DNA of 37,637 nt from Acidobacteriota bacterium (GTDB taxonomy: Bacteria; Acidobacteriota; Terriglobia; 20CM-2-55-15): assembly GCA_003223875.1 (NCBI GenBank), contig QHWY01000229.1, positions 1-37,637 of the forward strand, written 5' to 3'. Of the stretch, positions 32,938 through 37,637 are shown piece after piece. Under the pieces are notes generated by a model. The model was given only the letters and a program-made list of their open reading frames with translations. It searched no databases and was not told where the DNA came from. The translations under genes were made by a program, and so were the position numbers. Every line of letters begins with the position of its first letter. The stretch's first letter is position 1.

Positions 32938-33393
32938 CTACTTTCCGCCAACCACGGCGATTCCCTGTACCTCCACCAACAACCCCGGAACCGCAAGACC
33001 GGTAACCGTGATCAGCGCGCTCGCCGGAAAGCACTCTTTAAAAATTTCCTTCCGGATCGCCACAAACCGATCGCCATTCCGCGCATCGGTGATGAACACC
33101 GTCATCGTCACCATGTCCTTGAGCGTTCCGCCTTGCGCTTTCAGTGTCTTCTCGATGGATGCAAATACATCCCGCACCTGTGCATCAAAGTTCGCCACTG
33201 GTGGAAGCGACGCCGTCTGCCCTCCAAGCCAAAGAACCTTTCCGCCTTCCGTTGTCACAGCACGCGAGAATGCGCGCTCTTGCGCCCGCGCATCCGGCGC
33301 ATAACATTGTTTGGCATCCGCGGGCGCCGCCCACAGTACCACTGAAAGCCCCGCAACAATTCCAATCAAGCGACTGATCTGCCCCGTCGTCAT
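32938..33393 (-). CDS. Exported RidA/YjgF-like protein lacking the usual arginine
   Basis: Classical RidA proteins hydrolyse reactive enamines and imines in the cytoplasm. This 151-residue product instead has a clear signal peptide (about residues 1-27, ending APADA) and is probably periplasmic. The Rid fold is evident in LWLGGQTASLPPVANFDAQV, VFASIEKTLKAQGGTLKDMV and VFITDARNGDRFVAIRKEIF. At the position of the catalytic arginine (usual PAR followed by S or T) it reads FPASALITV, so imine-deaminase activity is doubtful. It follows the amidase gene by 20 bp on the same strand. Its role is unknown; a ligand-binding or divergent enzymatic function is possible. Confidence 0.8.
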   Translation of the reverse strand: MTTGQISRLIGIVAGLSVVLWAAPADAKQCYAPDARAQERAFSRAVTTEGGKVLWLGGQTASLPPVANFDAQVRDVFASIEKTLKAQGGTLKDMVTMTVFITDARNGDRFVAIRKEIFKECFPASALITVTGLAVPGLLVEVQGIAVVGGK

Positions 33394-33413
33394 CGATTCC
33401 TCCTGTTTTTGGT

Positions 33414-34988
33414 TTACGCGATTGTATTACGAAACCTGGGCGTCTGCCGGTGACGCGTCGCTTGCTCATAAGCAAATCCGATCTTGATCAGCGTCGGCTC
33501 GCTCCATGCGCGGCCAAAAAACGATATTCCAACCGGGAGGCCGCCGACAGAACCACACGGCACAGTGATGTTCGGATATCCCGCAACTGCCGCCGGAGTC
33601 GAGCTGCCGCCGGTGAAGTGATCGCCATTCAGGTGGTCTGTCACCCAGGCAGGACTGTTCGTCGGCGCGATGATTGCGTCCAGCCTGTTTTTGGTCATGA
33701 CCATGTCGATGCCCTGCTCGCGCGCGAGTTGCTGGATTGTTTTCAAGGCCTCCACATATTTCGAATCCGTGAGCGGGCCCTTCTCTTCTGCCTGGATGAA
33801 CAACTCCTGACCGAAATACTGGAGTTCTTGATCCGCATGCTTCTCGTTGAATTCAATAACGTCCTGCAGCGTCTTTACCGGGGCTTTTGGACCAAGCGAA
33901 GCCAGGTATGCGTTGAGGTTCGCTTTCAACTCATACAACATCAACATCACTTCGGTGTCGTCCGCATTTTTCAGTGAATCGACATTGGCGGGATCGATGA
34001 CGGCTGCGCCGCCTGTCTTGAGCACATCGATCGCACTCTCCATGAGCTTGTCTACAGATGGATGGAATCCAAAATGAGAACGTGAAACACCGATGCGCAT
34101 GCCCTTTAAGCCATTCGGATCGAGGAATGCGGTGTAATCCGTTCGTGCGTCCACTTCAGCCAAGGCGCCGAGAAGAATGGCGGCATCTGTGACCGTGCGG
34201 CACATCGGTCCGGCTGTGTCCTGGTTGTGAGAAATCGGAATGATACCGGCGCGGCTAATCAAGCCGACAGTGGGCTTGATACCGACAATGCCGCAAGTGC
34301 CTGATGGACACACGATCGAACCGTCGGTTTCTGTCCCGACAGACAAGGCCGTCAGATTCGCCGAGGTCGCTGCTGCCGACCCCGAGCTCGAGCCGCACGG
34401 ATTACGATCTAGAGCATAGGGATTCTTGCACTGGCCGCCTCTGGCGCTCCATCCGCTGGACGATCGAAGCGATCGGATGTTCGCCCATTCGCTGAGATTG
34501 GCTTTGCCAAGGATGATCGCTCCGGAATCGCGAAGTCGTTTTGCCACCGTGGAGTCCTCGGGCGGAATGGATCCTTCCAGAGCAAGCGAGCCGGCGGTCG
34601 TCGTCATCCGGTCTGCCGTGTCGATGTTGTCTTTGACCAGCACAGGAATTCCATGCAAAGGGCCGCGCGGACCTTTGGCTTTGCGTTCCGCATCAAGCGC
34701 ATCGGCAATTTGAAGCGCGTCAGGATTTAATTCGATGATCGAGTGCAGCTCCGGCCCCTGCTTGTCGACTGCCGCAATCCGCGCGAGATATAGCTCAGTA
34801 ATCGAGCGCGCCGTATACCATCCCGACTTCATCCCACCCTGAAGTGCCGCCACTGTTGCTTCTTCCAACTCGAACGGCGGCAGGTCCGATGTATTCTGAC
34901 GCCCGGGATTCTTTCGGGTAGCTGAGCACCCCAACGCTGCCATCGTTCCTGCTGCCAGTGAAGCCGCCACAAAGCGTCTGCGGTCCAT
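33414..34988 (-). CDS. Tat-exported amidase signature family enzyme
   Basis: Amidase-signature enzymes hydrolyse carboxamides with a Ser-cisSer-Lys triad. All three are visible in this 524-residue product: Lys in PVLVKDNIDTADRM, the cis-Ser in the GSSSGSAAATSA block and the nucleophile Ser in TETDGSIVCPSGTCG. The N-terminus MDRRRFVAASLAAG carries a twin-arginine motif and ends in a possible lipobox (ALGC), so it is exported folded and perhaps lipid-anchored. The start at 34988 is supported by GAGGAG 4 nt upstream; the 25 residues before it are not protein-like. Substrate is unknown. It is followed by the RidA-like gene and is divergent from the VOC gene. Confidence 0.92.
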   Translation of the reverse strand: MDRRRFVAASLAAGTMAALGCSATRKNPGRQNTSDLPPFELEEATVAALQGGMKSGWYTARSITELYLARIAAVDKQGPELHSIIELNPDALQIADALDAERKAKGPRGPLHGIPVLVKDNIDTADRMTTTAGSLALEGSIPPEDSTVAKRLRDSGAIILGKANLSEWANIRSLRSSSGWSARGGQCKNPYALDRNPCGSSSGSAAATSANLTALSVGTETDGSIVCPSGTCGIVGIKPTVGLISRAGIIPISHNQDTAGPMCRTVTDAAILLGALAEVDARTDYTAFLDPNGLKGMRIGVSRSHFGFHPSVDKLMESAIDVLKTGGAAVIDPANVDSLKNADDTEVMLMLYELKANLNAYLASLGPKAPVKTLQDVIEFNEKHADQELQYFGQELFIQAEEKGPLTDSKYVEALKTIQQLAREQGIDMVMTKNRLDAIIAPTNSPAWVTDHLNGDHFTGGSSTPAAVAGYPNITVPCGSVGGLPVGISFFGRAWSEPTLIKIGFAYEQATRHRQTPRFRNTIA

Positions 34989-35010
34989 GCTCTCCTCTGA
35001 TCCGGCGTAG

Positions 35011-35039
35011 TTTATACCGAAGGAGCTTGATAGTTTGAA
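35011..35039 (-). promoter_or_regulatory. Probable promoter of the amidase gene
   Basis: On the minus strand TTCAAA (35039-35034), 17 nt, TATAAA (35016-35011). Four of six and five of six matches to the sigma70 consensus, followed by a Shine-Dalgarno and the ATG at 34988. Confidence 0.5.
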
Positions 35040-35101
35040 CGCGGGCTGATAACGTTCACACATCCAAGCAACGGGAAATCCAGCTCAACAGGGAGGAATC
35101 C

Positions 35102-35923
35102 GTGAAGACAAGTGTGTTGGTAACTTTATTGTTCGTTTTGACGCTGACCTTAGGCACCGCGGCGGCTCAACCGGCCCCGTTCAACGACGTCGGCGTAACG
35201 ATGGGTCACTGGCATATCGCCTCGAAGGACGTGGAAGCAAACAAAAAACTGTTTCTTGCGATGGGCGGCAAATTGTTCACGCCCGGCGGAAACCCGCTGA
35301 TCATGTTTCCCGGCCTCTACATCAATTTGAACCTCGGGAATGAGAAAGGAGATGGGGGCACGCAGGGTTCGGTAGTGAACCATGTCGGCTTCATCGTCAA
35401 CAACGTCCAGCAGCGCGTCGCCCAGTGGAAGGCCGCGGGTGTGAAGGTGCTTCCGGGTAACAACAACCGGCCGGACCAGGCTTTCGTCGAGACGCCGGAC
35501 GGCGTGCGCATCGAAATCCTGGAAGACAAAACGCAGTCCATGCCGGTCCGAAATGAACACGTTCACTTTTTCCTGCCGGAAAATGAAATCCCCAAAGCGC
35601 AAGCCTGGTATGCAAAGACCTTCGGCGGGAAACCGGGCACCCGCAATAACGGCCCGGTCGTGGACCTTCCGGGAGTACAGCTCCGGTTCAACAAGGCCGA
35701 CGCGAAACAGGCGGCCACGCGAGGGCGCGTGCTGGACCACATTGGTTTTGACGTGAAGGACCATGCAGCCTTCGTGAAGAAGATCCAGGCAGAAGGCATC
35801 AAGCTCGACGAGCCGGTCCGTAAGTCTCCCACCGGCAGCACCATCACCTACATCACTGATCCGTGGGGTACCCGCATCGAGATTGTCCAACGGGCACCAT
35901 TAGGACCGGCGGTGCAGCCGTAA
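35102..35923 (+). CDS. Exported protein with two VOC (glyoxalase-fold) domains
   Basis: The 273-residue product has a signal peptide (about residues 1-22, ending TAAA) and two vicinal-oxygen-chelate domains. The first (about 32-145) contains GHWHIASKDVEANKKLF and HVGFIVNNVQQRVAQW, the second (about 150-265) HVHFFLPENEIPKAQAWY and HIGFDVKDHAAFVKKI. Histidines at the start of domain strands (GHWH, VNHVGF, HVHFF, LDHIGF) and the Glu in RIEILED and RIEIVQR are candidate metal ligands. The reaction is unknown; export argues against a classical glyoxalase I. The GTG start has AGGGAGGAATCC directly upstream. It is divergent from the amidase gene. Confidence 0.85.
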   Translation: MKTSVLVTLLFVLTLTLGTAAAQPAPFNDVGVTMGHWHIASKDVEANKKLFLAMGGKLFTPGGNPLIMFPGLYINLNLGNEKGDGGTQGSVVNHVGFIVNNVQQRVAQWKAAGVKVLPGNNNRPDQAFVETPDGVRIEILEDKTQSMPVRNEHVHFFLPENEIPKAQAWYAKTFGGKPGTRNNGPVVDLPGVQLRFNKADAKQAATRGRVLDHIGFDVKDHAAFVKKIQAEGIKLDEPVRKSPTGSTITYITDPWGTRIEIVQRAPLGPAVQP

Positions 35924-35958
35924 CCTGGACCCGAGGGCCTGCTCTGCTTGCGTCGCCG

Positions 35959-35995
35959 ATATGTCCCCGTCAATCGTTGCGATTGCAGGACATAT
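35959..35995. repeat. Hairpin downstream of the VOC gene
   Basis: ATATGTCC/GGACATAT (35959-35966 and 35988-35995) encloses CAATCG-TTG-CGATTG (35971-35985). It lies 35 bp after the VOC stop, with no T-tract; it may act as a terminator or be another small palindromic repeat. Confidence 0.4.
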
Positions 35996-36019
35996 AAGGC
36001 TGCGGCGAAACAAGTGGTC

Positions 36020-36485
36020 CGGCAACAGCGCTGCTGCCGCGTTTGCAGCGCAGCCAAACGCGGCAGCAGCGCAGCAAACGCGGCAGCAGCGCAGCAAACG
36101 CGGCAGCAGCGCAGCAAACGCGGCAGCAGCGCAGCAAACGCGGCAGCAGCGCAGCAAACGCGGCAGCATCGCAGCAAACGCGGCAGCAGCACAGCAAACA
36201 CGGAAGCAGCGCAGCAAACGCGGCACGGCAACAGCACTGCTGCCGCGTTTGCAGCGCAGCAAACGCGGCAGCAACGCAGCAAACGCGGCAGCAACGCAGC
36301 AAACGCGACAGCAACGCAGCAAACGCGGCAGCAACGCAGCAAACGCGGGAACAGCACTGCAAATGTGGCCACAAGGCTGGAAATGCGGTAGCAGTGTTGC
36401 TTTTTCGAAAGCAACGTTGGATTTGCGGCAGCAGTGCTAATTTTTCAAAAGGAACACTGCAAACGTGCCAACACTGTTCCTTTTC
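36020..36485. repeat. 20-bp tandem array with hairpin headers, decaying 3'
   Basis: The main non-coding stretch of the window (35924-36563) is dominated by this array. Units of the form CGGCAGCAGCGCAGCAAACG repeat in a 20-bp register from 36061: five identical copies, three variants to 36220, a 5-bp slip, then a second block (CGGCAGCAACGCAGCAAACG) from 36266 to 36345. Units decay in the same register to about 36485. Each block is headed by a 40-41 bp segment (36020-36060 and 36226-36265) containing the inverted unit, which forms 15-bp and 13-bp stems with the first repeat. All frames stay open because the unit lacks stop codons. There are no spacers. Confidence 0.9.
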
Positions 36486-36563
36486 TGTTAACGTGTTGAT
36501 TTTGTTGATCCGATTTCAAATCCCGCGTCGCCTTCTCATTGAGCTTCATTTTCCCTGTTGTAA

Positions 36564-36843
36564 ATGATGGAGAGTGATAGAGGGACAGTCGAGCAGAACT
36601 GGTTGAAACGAGGATTCACCTGCGGTTTAGGGACCGACCCCGCCGGGCAGCGGTGGGAAGGGTTTCGTTCACAACACCGACGAACTCGTGATGGTTATCG
36701 ATGGCGACGTGGAATTTGAGATCTCTGGCATGGTCTATCATCCGAGACCCGGCGAAGAGCTGTTCATTCCCTCCGGTGCCGTTCACTCCGTACGAATTAT
36801 CGGGCGCACAACTGCGCACTGGCTGTACGGCTATCGGCGATAA
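36564..36843 (+). pseudogene. Small cupin protein gene with a +1 frameshift
   Basis: From ATG 36564 the frame gives VEQNWLKRGFTCGLGTDPAG, then QRWEGF, a typical start of a small single-domain cupin. Near 36666 one extra base is needed to continue with VHNTDELVMVIDGDVEFEIS, then RPGEELFIPSGAVHSV and a final TAHWLYGYRR, ending at TAA 36841. Together the two frames make about 92 residues, a full-length small cupin with plausible metal-site residues (His in VHNTDE, Glu in the EL turn, His in AVHSV). It may be a genuine recent pseudogene or a sequencing error in the GGGTTTCG stretch. Confidence 0.75.
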
Positions 36844-36856
36844 AGTCGTTCGATGA

Positions 36857-37447
36857 TTAACGTTTAGTAAGGTCGCCTAGCTTCTTCCGCACAGCTTCAA
36901 GCGTTTGCGCCAAAGATTCGGCATTTTTCTCCACGCCCTTCATTCGGGAATCGCGCGCGGATTTCCGCAGATTTTGTAACTCCTCGATAAGGGACAGCAA
37001 TTGCGCCTCAAGGCCCGGGACGTTGGACGTCAGCTTTGCGTGGTCCTCGCTCGTCAGATGATTTCCGTCCGCAGGGCGAAATCGGCTTATGGCCGCAGTC
37101 AACTCACGGACTTTTTCGCCCAGAACACGGAATTGCTCCAATTTTTCCCTTTGCTCGTTCCGACGGATATTGAAAAGCTCAGCCTGACGGGACACTCCCT
37201 CGGCAACGGCCTCAGCTCGTGCTTGGCTCTCCTGTAATTGTCTGGATAAGTTACTCACCTCCTCGGAAATGCCTTGTCCACATTCCGTGAAGCGCGTCAT
37301 GAGCTTCTGAATGTATTCAACGTCGATATCCGACGTCATATCCGTGGAATTGATCTTCGTGCCGACACGCTCGAGTTCGGTAAGGTGGCCATCCAAAGCC
37401 AGGACGCACTTAACTAGAGGGGAATCCCTTTTAATCTTATTCGACAT
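36857..37447 (-). CDS. Unknown coiled-coil protein
   Basis: I do not recognise this family. The 196-residue product is hydrophilic, with no signal peptide or membrane segment. A nearly continuous predicted helix from about residue 55 to the end is rich in Glu, Gln, Arg, Lys and Leu (for example LSRQLQESQARAEAVAEGV, LEAQLLSLIEELQNL, LAQTLEAVRKKLGDL), broken near RFRPADGN at about residue 122. This fits two coiled-coil segments. The only cysteines are in VKCVL and TECGQG. It could be a cytoplasmic structural or scaffold protein. It is convergent with the cupin remnant, 13 bp apart. Confidence 0.7.
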   Translation of the reverse strand: MSNKIKRDSPLVKCVLALDGHLTELERVGTKINSTDMTSDIDVEYIQKLMTRFTECGQGISEEVSNLSRQLQESQARAEAVAEGVSRQAELFNIRRNEQREKLEQFRVLGEKVRELTAAISRFRPADGNHLTSEDHAKLTSNVPGLEAQLLSLIEELQNLRKSARDSRMKGVEKNAESLAQTLEAVRKKLGDLTKR

Positions 37448-37534
37448 AGTGCATTAAGACTTGTGGACATTGCCCATTAGTATAGGTGGACCGTCGACAG
37501 CCGAACAACGACACTTAGGTTTTCTCAAGCCCAT

Positions 37535-37563
37535 TTGATCAATTGTGCAACATACGGTAAGCT
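37535..37563 (+). promoter_or_regulatory. Possible promoter of tRNA-Gly
   Basis: TTGATC (37535-37540), 17 nt, TAAGCT (37558-37563), ending 10 nt before the mature tRNA 5' end. The match is moderate in the -35 and weak in the -10. The 37448-37573 gap must also hold the promoter of the minus-strand coiled-coil gene, which I cannot place. Confidence 0.35.
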
Positions 37564-37573
37564 CGTTGGTTAA

Positions 37574-37637
<64 letters not shown>

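Noticed and set aside
36056..36350. CRISPR array
   Set aside because: Units are contiguous with no unique spacers and no cas genes are nearby.
35848..36567. Long repetitive open frames on both strands of the 20-bp array, up to 188 codons
   Set aside because: All frames are open only because the repeat unit lacks stop codons. There is no Shine-Dalgarno, the frames overlap each other, and the products are pure low-complexity repeats.

Overview
This is a chromosomal segment of a Gram-negative bacterium of moderately high GC, most likely an Acidobacteriota or a close relative. Two tandem secreted von Willebrand A proteins of the type common in Acidobacteriota, an M2 (ACE-like) peptidase, a secreted two-domain VOC protein, a twin-arginine amidase and an abundance of short hairpin repeats all fit that group. 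kdsA, kdsB and lnt show an LPS-bearing outer membrane and lipoproteins. No rRNA, phage or transposase gene is visible, and most of the window is housekeeping.

Layout: 1-4183 is the end of a division and cell-wall cluster (murC fragment, ftsQ, ftsA, ftsZ), with overlapping or closely spaced genes. 4293-8950 holds a response regulator/adenylate cyclase, a JAMM metallopeptidase, an unknown secreted protein, a glycosyltransferase and a secreted TPR protein. 9029-16582 holds membrane-protein quality control (NfeD protease, slipin), a SPOR protein, lnt, prfB with its autoregulatory frameshift, and recG. 16619-25009 has a gutted transporter remnant, a secreted metallo-beta-lactamase-fold protein, rsmD-coaD-aminotransferase, then mutY, a radical SAM protein and two VWA proteins on the minus strand. 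25196-28495 is a kdsB-pyrG-kdsA unit (KDO and CTP supply for LPS). 28555-35923 is an accessory stretch: OsmC-like protein, M2 peptidase, a probable senA-senB pair for selenoneine synthesis, a secreted RidA-like protein, an amidase and a VOC protein. 35924-37637 has a long 20-bp tandem repeat, a frameshifted cupin gene, an unknown coiled-coil protein and the start of tRNA-Gly(CCC).

Two things stand out. The first is the senA-senB pair, which follows the M2 peptidase behind a good sigma70-type promoter and would make the selenium analogue of ergothioneine if hercynine and selenophosphate are supplied from elsewhere. The second is the density of palindromic repeats at gene boundaries. Several unrelated hairpin families sit exactly on stop codons, start codons or Shine-Dalgarno sequences; in kdsB and lnt they appear to supply protein termini, and upstream of recG one supplies the ribosome-binding site. 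Several genes also look leaderless or nearly so, including a divergent pair that appears to share one symmetric -10 box.
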